Assembly: GCA_028284495.1 (NCBI GenBank) | Contig: JANQRP010000031.1 | Coordinates: 23,959 to 87,958, forward strand | Direction: 5' to 3' | DNA from: Longimicrobiales bacterium | GTDB lineage: Bacteria > Gemmatimonadota > Gemmatimonadetes > Longimicrobiales > Gaopeijiaceae | DNA length: 64,000 nt | In this document: piece after piece, positions 23,978-32,210 of the stretch | Position numbering within the stretch: the stretch's first letter is position 1 | Layout: each line of letters starts with the position of its first letter | Translations under genes and position numbers: made by a program | Notes under the pieces: model-generated | The model's database searches: none | Seen by the model: the letters and a program-made list of their open reading frames with translations, nothing else | What the model was told of the DNA's origin: nothing

Positions 23978-25249
23978 ATGCCACGGCGCAACACCGTTCG
24001 ACCGTCCACCCTCCTTCCCGCCCTCGCACCGTGCACCCTCGTGATGGCGGCCTCGCTGGCCACCTCCGGGTGTCGGGACTCGGGCGTGGCGTCCGGCACC
24101 ACGGTCGTCGGCGACACGACGGTCGTCTTCAGCGCCGAGCCGGTGCTCGGCGATACCGCGAGGCTCCGCCTCGTCCAGCGGTACGGAACGCTCGACGGGC
24201 CGGTCGACGAGACGTTCACGCGCGTCGGGCGGATCGCGGTGGACGATGCAGGGCGCGTCTACGCCTCGGACGACCGCCTCGGGGTCAAGACGTTCGCGCC
24301 CGATGGCCGGTTCGCCGGCTGGCTCGCGCGGGGCGGGGAGGGGCCGGCCGACGTGGGCGCGGTCCACGCCCTCGCGACGCACGGCGACAGCCTGGTGGCC
24401 GTGTACGACGCATCGATCCGGCGGATCAAGGTCTTCCTCGACGGAGAGCTCTCCACGACCCACGACGCGCCCGACGGGATGCGACGCTACGGCGAGGACG
24501 CCTTGCTGTACGATCGGGGCGGCCGACTCTGGGTCGGCGTCGTACCCGGCTACGAACACGATCCGACGCTTGCGTCCGAGGCGGCCATCTTCGTGCAGGT
24601 GGGCGAGGGAGCGTCTCGCGACTCCGTCGCACTGCCGGCACGGTACCGGGCCGACTGCCCGCTGCTTCGAGAGAGGGACTACTCGATCGGATTCTGGGCC
24701 GATACGAGAGAGCCCTGGGTCGCCATGCCGAAGTGGGCGCTGGGCCCGGACGGTCGCACGGCGTTCGGATGCCCCGCGGAGTTCCGGTTCGACGTGATCC
24801 TTCTCGATGGCTCGGTTCGACGGATCGAGATCCCTCACCGTCCGGCGCCTTGGCTGGACGGTGAGGTCGCGCAGTTCGCGGCGGACTACGAATTCGATGC
24901 GTCGATCGTCGGGGACCGGCCGGCCTACACGCGCATCCTGCTGGCACCCGACGGCCGGACGTGGGTGTGGCCGAGTCCGCAGCCCGAACGCATCGAGGTG
25001 CCGCAGCAGTTCCGCGAGATCGCAGGCGCGGACACCCGCTGGAGCGTCGGCGAAGTCGGCGCATTCGAGGTCTTCGGCGATGACGGCCGGTGGCACGCGA
25101 CCGTGAGGCTCCCGGACGAGCTGCGCTACTCGGGATTCCCGACCGAGCCGCCGGTCGTGATTCGCGGCGACACGATCTGGGGTGTCACGGTGGACGAGTT
25201 CGACGTCGAGTACGTGAGTCGATACGTGGTCGAGTGGGCGGGTGGATAG
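23978..25249 (+). CDS. 6-bladed beta-propeller lipoprotein (divergent copy)
   Basis: A 423-residue lipoprotein (signal LVMAASLATSGC). It has the GTTVVGDTTVVFS opening seen in related copies, the first blade DDAGRVYASDDRLGVKTFAPDGR, and a degenerate hallmark (WLARGGEGPADV, where others read GPGEF). The C-terminus carries the array's closing motif, DEFDVEYVSRYVVEW. Two cysteines (ADCPLL; FGCPAE) are probably exported and may form a disulfide. Start ATG with a strong AGGAGA site embedded in a palindrome, suggesting special control of this copy. Confidence 0.84.
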   Translation: MPRRNTVRPSTLLPALAPCTLVMAASLATSGCRDSGVASGTTVVGDTTVVFSAEPVLGDTARLRLVQRYGTLDGPVDETFTRVGRIAVDDAGRVYASDDRLGVKTFAPDGRFAGWLARGGEGPADVGAVHALATHGDSLVAVYDASIRRIKVFLDGELSTTHDAPDGMRRYGEDALLYDRGGRLWVGVVPGYEHDPTLASEAAIFVQVGEGASRDSVALPARYRADCPLLRERDYSIGFWADTREPWVAMPKWALGPDGRTAFGCPAEFRFDVILLDGSVRRIEIPHRPAPWLDGEVAQFAADYEFDASIVGDRPAYTRILLAPDGRTWVWPSPQPERIEVPQQFREIAGADTRWSVGEVGAFEVFGDDGRWHATVRLPDELRYSGFPTEPPVVIRGDTIWGVTVDEFDVEYVSRYVVEWAGG

Positions 25250-25306
25250 CGGCGAGCCAGACACGCCACCGTGGCGTCACGCCCGCGAGCCCCGGATACT
25301 GCACGC

Positions 25307-26548
25307 ATGCCGAGCCTCTCATCATCGGCCGGGCGCGAGGGGTGCACCGCCCGTCGCGTCACGCGCCGTACCGGGGCGCTGCTCGTGCTGGCGGTCGTCG
25401 CGTCCTCCTGCGAGGTGTCGGACGATCGTGGCGACGTCGGGTCGGTTGTCCCGACCTGGATCGTAGCCGACAGTCCCCACGTCGCGATCGGCGGCATGGA
25501 CGACCGGATGGACTACCTCATCCAGGGGCTGCGCGACGCGATCCGTCTGCCGGACGGGCGGCTCCTCGTCGCGGACTACCAGGCGTCCGAGATCCGGGTG
25601 TACTCCGAAGCCGGACGCTACCTCGCGACCGTGGGAGGTCAGGGGGAGGGGCCGGGCGAGTTCGGGCTGATCGGGAGCGTGGCCCACGCAGGCGGCGACA
25701 CGGTCCTCGTGCTCGACATGTATCGGGGCATCACCCGCATGACGCTGAATGGCGACGTCGTGGACACCCACGTGTTCGACGTGTACGGCATGGGACGCCG
25801 GGAATGCTGGAGTGCGGAGGGCGGGAGGTCGTTGCTCGGCGACGGAAGGCTCCTCCTCGCGCTGGACGAGAACCCGTCGCCGCCCCGGTGCCCCGGTCCG
25901 TCCGGGTCGGTGTTCCGGTTCGACGCGTTCGTGAACATCGTCGACCCCGGCACCCTCGACGTGGACTCGCTGATCGTCCTGCCGGGTGTGGAGCGGGATG
26001 GACGAAACTATCGGCCCTACGGCGCCATGCCCGCGGTGTCGGTCGGAGCCCGAAGGATCGTAGTCGGCGAGACCCGGGGCGACAGCCTGTACGTGTTCGA
26101 TCTCGACACCGGAGAGCGTCTGGCCGGCCTGCCGGTGCCGTTCGAGGCACGGCCGCTGGCCGCGGGTGCCATGGAGCCGGCCCGGCGACGCGGCGGCAGT
26201 CGGGCGGACCCATCGGCGTCGTTCCCGGGTGACCCGTGGAACTTCCCCGATGCGTATCCGCGGTACGCGCGCTATCTCGTGGATGCCGACGGCAACACGT
26301 GGGTGATGCGCTTTCCCGACGTCACCGAGCCGTCGAGTTCGTGGAGCTGGCTGCGGGCGACCTCCGCCAGGGTGCCGGCCGAGGGCGCGTTCTGGCGCGT
26401 CGTGGACCCTGTGGGGGAGGTGGTCGCCGAGGTCCGGACACCGCCCGGCGCCTTCCCGATCCAGGTCGGTCGGGACTGGATTCTGACGGTCCGGCGCGAC
26501 CCGGAGTTCGACGTGGAGACGGTGGAGGTCTACGGACTCACACGGTGA
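25307..26548 (+). CDS. 6-bladed beta-propeller lipoprotein
   Basis: A 413-residue lipoprotein (signal GALLVLAVVASSC) with blade DGRLLVADYQASEIRVYSEAGR, hallmark TVGGQGEGPGEF, and closing motif DPEFDVETVEVYGL. Its second half (FVNIVDPGTLDVDSLIVLPG; DVTEPSSSW; WRVVDPVGEVVAEVRTPPG) aligns closely with the decayed copy immediately downstream, so the two are a tandem duplication. Cysteines in RRECWS and PRCPGP may pair outside the cell. ATG 25307 is used; an in-frame GTG at 25271 would lengthen the signal region, and neither has a convincing ribosome-binding site. Confidence 0.83.
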   Translation: MPSLSSSAGREGCTARRVTRRTGALLVLAVVASSCEVSDDRGDVGSVVPTWIVADSPHVAIGGMDDRMDYLIQGLRDAIRLPDGRLLVADYQASEIRVYSEAGRYLATVGGQGEGPGEFGLIGSVAHAGGDTVLVLDMYRGITRMTLNGDVVDTHVFDVYGMGRRECWSAEGGRSLLGDGRLLLALDENPSPPRCPGPSGSVFRFDAFVNIVDPGTLDVDSLIVLPGVERDGRNYRPYGAMPAVSVGARRIVVGETRGDSLYVFDLDTGERLAGLPVPFEARPLAAGAMEPARRRGGSRADPSASFPGDPWNFPDAYPRYARYLVDADGNTWVMRFPDVTEPSSSWSWLRATSARVPAEGAFWRVVDPVGEVVAEVRTPPGAFPIQVGRDWILTVRRDPEFDVETVEVYGLTR

Positions 26549-26664
26549 AGCTCTTCGGCTCGCTCCACGCCCGGGAGGGGAACGCCGGAATGGTGCGTCC
26601 TGCGCCTCCGCCCGCATCTTGCCGGACGTGCCCACCCAGTTCCGCGTTCCGGGAGCGCTTCACC

Positions 26665-27461
26665 GTGCGACACCGCGCCATCGCCTGGATCATGCTCGCC
26701 GCCATCGCCGCATGCGGCGACGAGGTCCCCGGCCCGTCCGCCGAGATTGCGACGTGGACCCTCGGCGAACCGACCTTCTCGGTTTCTATGGACCGGACTG
26801 CCCCACGCAGCCGCCCAACCCGTGGCGGATGTCGGCGCTGTTCGCGCACGTCGATCCGGTCGCTCAGACCTGGGACACCGTGGTCGTCATGCCGGGCACC
26901 GAGCGGAACTCGCCCATGTACCGGGTCTTCGGGCACGAGGCGCTCAGCGCGATCGCTCCGGACGGGACCCTCTGGGTGCATGACACCGATTCCGAGGAGA
27001 TCGTGAATCTCGACCTCGACGGGGACACGCTCGCCGTGCTGCGCCGTCCGTTCGACCCACGCCCCGTGCCGGCGGAGGCGCGGACGCTGACGGGTCCGGA
27101 GCCGCTCGAAAGCAGCTCGGGGCGGACCATGCAGATGCCGGACTACATGTACCCCGACGAACTGCCCGCCCTCGCGCGGCTCGCTGTCGGGAAGGACGGG
27201 CGAGTCTGGGCGATGGCGTACCCCGAGGTGACCGAGCCGTCGTTCACGGTTCAGTTCATTGGGAGCACGATCGGGCGAGGTCCGGTCGGGGGCGCCTCCT
27301 GGCGCGTACTCGACGACGACGGGCGGATCCTCGGTGAACTCCGCACACCGCCGCGGTTCTACCCGACCGAGATCGGGGCCGACTACATGCTTGGCGTCGC
27401 AACCGACGAGTTCGATGTCGAGACGGTCGTGATGTATCCGATCGAGCGACCGGCGGCGTGA
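26665..27461 (+). pseudogene. Decayed beta-propeller lipoprotein: internal deletion and frameshift
   Basis: A GTG at 26665 opens a good lipoprotein signal (AWIMLAAIAACGDE) followed by the family start TWTLGEPTFSV. At about 26780-26795 that frame turns into unrelated sequence, while the next frame takes over with FYGPDCPTQPPNPW. It then reads as intact propeller to the stop (HVDPVAQTWDTVVVMPG, APDGTLWVHDTDSEEIVNLD, DEFDVETVVMYPIE). Compared with its tandem neighbour at 25307, about 140 residues that hold the first blades and the GPGEF hallmark are missing. A protein could only be made by starting inside the second frame, without a signal peptide. I treat it as a pseudogene. Confidence 0.75.
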
Positions 27462-27462
27462 C

Positions 27463-28658
27463 GTGCGTGTCGTGATCGCGTTCGCCCTGGCGACGGCGGG
27501 GGCAGCCGCGACGAGCGGGTGCGTGGAGGCCGGTCCGAGCGCCGGCGAACCCGCCTCTTCCCTCGAGGTCATTGTGGACGACGCAGGCCCGTACCCCGTG
27601 GTGACGAGTTCGGGCGAGGCTCCCCGATGGACCCTCACTGAGCCCCTCGTGGTCGGCTCGGCCGGCTTCGACGAGATGGGCCCGGACGCCTTCGGCCGGA
27701 TCGCCGACATCGATGTCGACCGCCTCGGGCGACTCTGGGTGCTGGATCGGCAGACGGACGACATCCGCGTGTTCGCGCCGGACGGGTCGCACGTCCGAAC
27801 GATCGGCCGCCAGGGGCAGGGCCCGGGTGAGTACGGGAACGCCCAGTCGTTCGCGATCCTCGATTCGCTCGTGCTTGTGTGGGACAACGGCAACAACCGC
27901 ATCGCGCGCGTTGACACGGCGGGAGAGTGGAGGGGCTCGTACCGGTACGCGGGGCGCATATCGGGGCCCTCGTCCGATGTCCGGTTCTTCGCGCCATCTC
28001 CGGCGTATCGGGCGATCCGCAGCCTTCGCTTCGCGGAGGAGTCGGTCAATCAGTTCGCCACCCTGACCCGCGATTCGGTCGGGGCGGGCTGGGACCAGCC
28101 CACGTGGCCACCGTTCCCGGGCTCGACGGTCCTCTGCGAGGTGCCAGGGGGTGACATTCACATCTTCTCGGCGCCATACCGCGGCACCGTCGTGGTACTC
28201 CCGGCCGCCGTCGGCGAGTCCTGGGTCGGTGCGTCGTCCGAGTACGCGTTCGCGCGCGTCGACGCCTCGGGCGACACGGTACGGGTGGCTCGACGCGACC
28301 GCGTGGAGCCTCCGGTAAGCGACGAAGAGTGGGAGGCGGCGCGGGCGCCGCTCCTTGAACTGCGTCGGGAGTACCCCTTCGCGGACTGTTCACCCGCCGG
28401 GGGCTTCAACGCCCGGAAACGAAGGGGGCCTTCGCCAACGCGTTCGAGAGCCCGACAGGGCATCTGTGGGTCGAGGTGTACACGGACGATGGCACCGAGT
28501 GGGATGTCCTCGACAGCTCCGGGGCGCTCGTCGCGTCGATGGACGGATTCGACTACGATGGCCGTGTCGTACCGTTCTTCGGCCCGTCGCATGCCGCCTG
28601 GGTCTCGAGGGACTCGCTCGGGGTACAGCGCGTACACCTCGCCCGGGTCGAGCGGTAG
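27463..28658 (+). pseudogene. Beta-propeller lipoprotein with a one-base frameshift near its C-terminus
   Basis: The GTG at 27463 opens a normal member: lipobox AATSGC, PRWTLTEPLVVGSAG, blade DRLGRLWVLDRQTDDIRVFAPDG and hallmark TIGRQGQGPGEY. Near 28400 the reading frame goes over into Arg/Ser-rich nonsense, while another frame continues naturally from PETKGAFANAFESPTGHLW through VLDSSGALVASMDGFD to a TAG at 28658. Adding one base to the five-G run at 28399-28403 would restore a single frame. This could be a real mutation, a phase-variable tract or a homopolymer error. The coordinates given are those of the reconstructed gene. Confidence 0.72.
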
Positions 28659-28693
28659 GCGGCTCGCCCGAACGCCCCCGTCACTCCTCAGCC

Positions 28694-29458
28694 ATGACTC
28701 GTACGATCCGCAACGCCCGCCCCGCCGCGCTCATCACCGCGCTCCTCCTCTCCGCCTGCGGCAGCGACGTCCCGCTCGGCAGCATCGAGATTCTCGAGCA
28801 GCTCCCGCACGACCGCGAGGCGTACACGCAGGGGCTGCTGTTCGCGGACGGCGTGCTCTACGAGAGCACCGGCAAGTACGGAGCCTCGGACGTCCGACGA
28901 GTGGATCCCGCCACGGGAGAGGTACTCGCGATCTGGGAGATGGGGGAGGAGCACTTCGGCGAGGGGCTCGCGCGGGTGGGGGACCGTCTGCTGCAGCTGA
29001 CGTGGAAGGAGCGGATCGCGCTCTCGTACGACATGTCGCTGGCTGCGCCGGACACCCTCGAGTTCCCCTCCGACGGGTGGGGCGCCTGCTACGACGGCGA
29101 GACGCTTTGGACGACCTCGGGCGGCTCGATCATGTTCGCGCGCGACCCCGGCAACCTCGCCTCGAAGGGCCAGGTGCAGGTCGAGCGTGGGGGCGGAGCC
29201 GTCTTCCAGGTGAACGAACTCGAGTGCGTCGGCGAGTATGTGTACGCGAACGTCTACCAGTCGAACGACCTCATCAAGATCGACAAGGCGACGGGCGAAG
29301 TCGTTGCCGCGTGGGATCTTGGGCCGCTCGTTCCACCTGAATTCTCAGGTGCGGTCGAGGAGGTCCCGAACGGGATCGCGTACCATCCGGACTCGGATAC
29401 CTTCTTCCTGACCGGGAAGTGGTGGCCGGTGATGTACCGGGTGCGGCTGGTGGAGTAG
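28694..29458 (+). CDS. Glutaminyl-peptide cyclotransferase (plant/bacterial QC type), lipoprotein
   Basis: A 254-residue lipoprotein (signal ALITALLLSAC, ideal lipobox). It is a five-bladed propeller of the glutamine cyclotransferase family that converts N-terminal glutamine of exported peptides to pyroglutamate. Diagnostic stretches are LPHDREAYTQGLLFADGVLYESTGKYGAS near residue 40-65 (partly quoted), VRRVDPATGEVL, FGEGLARVGDRLLQLTWKE, FPSDGWGACYDGETLW, NELECVGEYVYANVYQSND and PNGIAYHPDSDTFFLTGKWW. All are in the usual order and the length is normal. It sits inside the array of larger propellers but belongs to a different family. Confidence 0.93.
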   Translation: MTRTIRNARPAALITALLLSACGSDVPLGSIEILEQLPHDREAYTQGLLFADGVLYESTGKYGASDVRRVDPATGEVLAIWEMGEEHFGEGLARVGDRLLQLTWKERIALSYDMSLAAPDTLEFPSDGWGACYDGETLWTTSGGSIMFARDPGNLASKGQVQVERGGGAVFQVNELECVGEYVYANVYQSNDLIKIDKATGEVVAAWDLGPLVPPEFSGAVEEVPNGIAYHPDSDTFFLTGKWWPVMYRVRLVE

Positions 29459-29530
29459 CGACGCGAGCGTTGCGTGGCCGGGGTCGGACGGCGCACGGTA
29501 GGCGCACCGTCCCTCCGGCCCCGGACCGAT

Positions 29531-29570
29531 CCATGAACCCCAGGCGCTTCCCATGAACCCCAGGCGCTTC
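29531..29570 (+). repeat. Exact 20-bp tandem duplication across a start codon
   Basis: CCATGAACCCCAGGCGCTTC occurs twice, back to back (29531-29550 and 29551-29570). Because 20 is not a multiple of three, the first ATG (29533) is out of frame with the real start (29553). It reads M-N-P-R-R-F-P and stops at a TGA (29554-29556) that overlaps the second ATG. The duplication has therefore created a seven-residue upstream reading frame coupled to the lipoprotein start. Confidence 0.9.
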
Positions 29571-30752
29571 GCCGCACTCGTCCTCCCGAGTGTCTGTGCT
29601 TTCGCCGTCGGGTGCGGCGCGGAGCCGGGCGACGCGCCGGCCGGGGTGACGGTCGGTGCGCTCCCCAACGGCGCGCCCCTCGTGCTCAACGCGGGTGACG
29701 GCGCATGGGCGGAAGCGGGGGCGGAGCCCTGGCGGCTCGTCGAGGACCTGCAGATCGGACGCCTGACGGGTGAGGGTCCCGACGTGTTCGGGTCGGCCCG
29801 CAACATCGTTCCGGATCCCGCCGGACGCATCTGGGTGATGGACGGCCAAGCGCACGAGCTCCGCCAGTTCGATACCGACGGGACGCACATCCGGACGGTC
29901 GGCGGGGAGGGCGATGGTCCCGGCGAGTTCGGATTCAATCCCTGCATGGTGGAGGGCCCGAACGACGAGATCTGGGTGGAGGCCGGCGGCCGGTGGCAGT
30001 GGTTCGATACCGCCGGTACGCTCCTCGGCGCACACCCGGTGACACGCTCGCTGGGCTGCGGAATCCAGGGACGACGCGGCGATCAGTTCTACGCGGTCAC
30101 CCTGACAGGAAGGCCGGGCCAGGAGCAGGAGTCGTTCCTGCAGATCCTCGAGAGGACCCCCGACGGCGGCGTCATCATCCCGGACACGCTCCCGCTCTAC
30201 ATGCCGGAGTGGGAGGTACCCCGTGCAATCTGGACTCGGCCCGGCGGCGGCCAGATCCGCCTGTACGTCCCCTTCGCCCATCGTCCCACCCGCAGCTTCT
30301 CCCGCGACGGCGCAATCTTCTACGCGACGCCCGAGGCGTACCGTGTGGTCAAGACGAACTTCGAGCTGGACACGCTGCTGGCGTTCGAGCGGATGACCGG
30401 CGCCGCCGTGATCCCGTCGGCGGTACGTGACTCGGCGATCCGCGCCCTTCGACGCGACGACCTGGGGATGCCGGACGACTTCGACCGGGACGACGTGCCC
30501 ACCACGCATCGCTGGGTCGAGCGGATCCATTCGTCCGACGACGGGTCGATCTGGGTGCAGCGCCGCGATGCGACGGGCGAGCCGACCTTCGACGTGTTCA
30601 ACGCGGGAGGCGTGTTCCAGGGCAGCGTCGATGCACCGCCAGGCTTCGAGAGCATGTCCGTGGCGCGTGTCACCGGGAATCACGTCTACGTGAATTACAG
30701 CGACGAGTTCGACGTCGACTACGTCCTGCGGTTCCGGATCGAGAGGCCGTGA
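29553..30752 (+). CDS. 6-bladed beta-propeller lipoprotein
   Basis: A 399-residue lipoprotein (signal FAALVLPSVCAFAVGC). It has the opening WRLVEDLQIGRLTGEGPDVF, blade DPAGRIWVMDGQAHELRQFDTDG, hallmark TVGGEGDGPGEF, and the closing motif DEFDVDYVLRFRIERP shared across the array. ATG 29553 is taken as the start because the signal peptide follows in frame. Its first 18 bases are the second copy of a tandem duplication, and no separate ribosome-binding site is visible, so translation may depend on the tiny upstream frame. Its stop overlaps the next gene's GTG. Confidence 0.86.
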   Translation: MNPRRFAALVLPSVCAFAVGCGAEPGDAPAGVTVGALPNGAPLVLNAGDGAWAEAGAEPWRLVEDLQIGRLTGEGPDVFGSARNIVPDPAGRIWVMDGQAHELRQFDTDGTHIRTVGGEGDGPGEFGFNPCMVEGPNDEIWVEAGGRWQWFDTAGTLLGAHPVTRSLGCGIQGRRGDQFYAVTLTGRPGQEQESFLQILERTPDGGVIIPDTLPLYMPEWEVPRAIWTRPGGGQIRLYVPFAHRPTRSFSRDGAIFYATPEAYRVVKTNFELDTLLAFERMTGAAVIPSAVRDSAIRALRRDDLGMPDDFDRDDVPTTHRWVERIHSSDDGSIWVQRRDATGEPTFDVFNAGGVFQGSVDAPPGFESMSVARVTGNHVYVNYSDEFDVDYVLRFRIERP

Positions 30753-32017
30753 GCCCGGGCGCCGTAGTGGTCGTCGGGACGCGCGCGGCGCATGGGTCAC
30801 GCCCGGCACGGGTCCCGCGGGTTGGCGCGGTGAGCGCGGCAGCCATCGGCGGGGTGATGTCTGCCGCTCTCGCGGCGTGCGGCGGGGACACGCCCGCGGG
30901 GGGTGGGGCAGCCTCCGCGACCGTCGTCCGTGACTCCGCCGGAATCACCGTCGTCGAGTTCGATCCGGCCACGCTTCCGGTACGGTCGCTCGCGCCGGAG
31001 CCGACGTGGAGCTTCGAGTCGCTCGCCACCGACGCCGGCGAGCACGTGCTGTCGGGGGTGATTCCACTGCCGTTGGAGGAGGACCGCATCGCGATCGCCG
31101 AGAGGTCGACGCTGCGGGTCTGGGTGGGCACCCCCGAAGACGGCGACTGGACGTGGGGAGGTGGTCGCGGCGACGGGCCGTCGGAACTCCAGCGGATCAC
31201 CGACTTCGAGATCGGACCGGATGGATCGATGTGGGTGCAGGACGTTGCACGCCGCCGCCTCGTCCGGTTCGCCGGCGACGGCATCCTGATCGACGCGACG
31301 CCCTACGAAGATCGCGGGATGCAGGGACCCAACTGGTCGATCCGGTCGGGGACGCACTACTTCCTCGGAAGCGGCGGCGGGCCGGGCGACGGGGTCGGCG
31401 TGTTCAGGGTGTCGGCGCCACTGCTTCGCTGGTCCGGTGACGAAGATCCCGACACCCTGGCGCTGGTCCCGAGCGTCGAGTGGTACGTGTTCGACGGCGG
31501 GGTGGGGGGCACGCTGCTGGCGCCCTACGCGTACGGGGCGGGCGCCCCCGACGGCCACTGGGTCGGCGACAGCGCCCGGCCCGAGGTCCGGTTCTGGGTC
31601 GACGGCCCGTCGCCTCGCACCGTCGTGCGCTGGCCGTTCGTGGACGCGGACATGGAGCGACTCGGCGACAGCGTGAAGACGGCGACCATCGACGCCCTCC
31701 CGCCGGCCGAGCGGATCCCCGAGGCGGAGGCGATCCTGGCCGCGTTCCCGGTGTCGGAGTCGGTGCCGCAGTTCACGGATCTCGTCGCGCGGTTCGACGG
31801 TGGCGTCGCGATCGGACCGTGGTGGCCGCGCGCCCCCGCGCCCGCTCCCCGACCGCCAGGGGAGTGGACGCTCCTCGACGCGGGCGGACAGCCGGAGGCA
31901 CGGATCTCGCTGCCACGCGGATTCCAACCCACCTGGTTCGGCGACGGATGGGTCCTCGGGGTCCGCACCGACGAACTGGGCCGCGAACGGGTGGAGCGGT
32001 GGGCGGTGGCGCGATGA
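30749..32017 (+). CDS. 6-bladed beta-propeller lipoprotein (divergent hallmark)
   Basis: A 422-residue product. The GTG at 30749 overlaps the previous stop (GTGA). A long N-terminus leads to signal and lipobox GVMSAALAACGGD. The mature start VVRDSAGITVVEFD matches the copy at 22576. The hallmark is altered to GGGRGDGPSELQRI and the closing motif to DELGRERVERWAVAR, so it is one of the most divergent members. Blades include GPDGSMWVQDVARRRLVRF. No enzymatic residues are seen. Translational coupling makes it a partner, or at least an equal-dose companion, of the propeller at 29553. Confidence 0.82.
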   Translation: MSPGAVVVVGTRAAHGSRPARVPRVGAVSAAAIGGVMSAALAACGGDTPAGGGAASATVVRDSAGITVVEFDPATLPVRSLAPEPTWSFESLATDAGEHVLSGVIPLPLEEDRIAIAERSTLRVWVGTPEDGDWTWGGGRGDGPSELQRITDFEIGPDGSMWVQDVARRRLVRFAGDGILIDATPYEDRGMQGPNWSIRSGTHYFLGSGGGPGDGVGVFRVSAPLLRWSGDEDPDTLALVPSVEWYVFDGGVGGTLLAPYAYGAGAPDGHWVGDSARPEVRFWVDGPSPRTVVRWPFVDADMERLGDSVKTATIDALPPAERIPEAEAILAAFPVSESVPQFTDLVARFDGGVAIGPWWPRAPAPAPRPPGEWTLLDAGGQPEARISLPRGFQPTWFGDGWVLGVRTDELGRERVERWAVAR

Positions 32018-32210
32018 GGGGTCGGCCGCTCGGGCGCCTCGATCGATACGCTCGGGGCCGCGCGCTGTCCGATCGACTCATGAAGTCGGCTCATCCGGCC
32101 ATGTCGACGCCGTGCCCCCGCACGCACCCTTTGAGGCGAACGTGAGCGAACGGCGAGACGCGGGCGCCGATCCGCACGTTCGTTCGCGCGGAAGGAGGCA
32201 GCCGGGGTTC

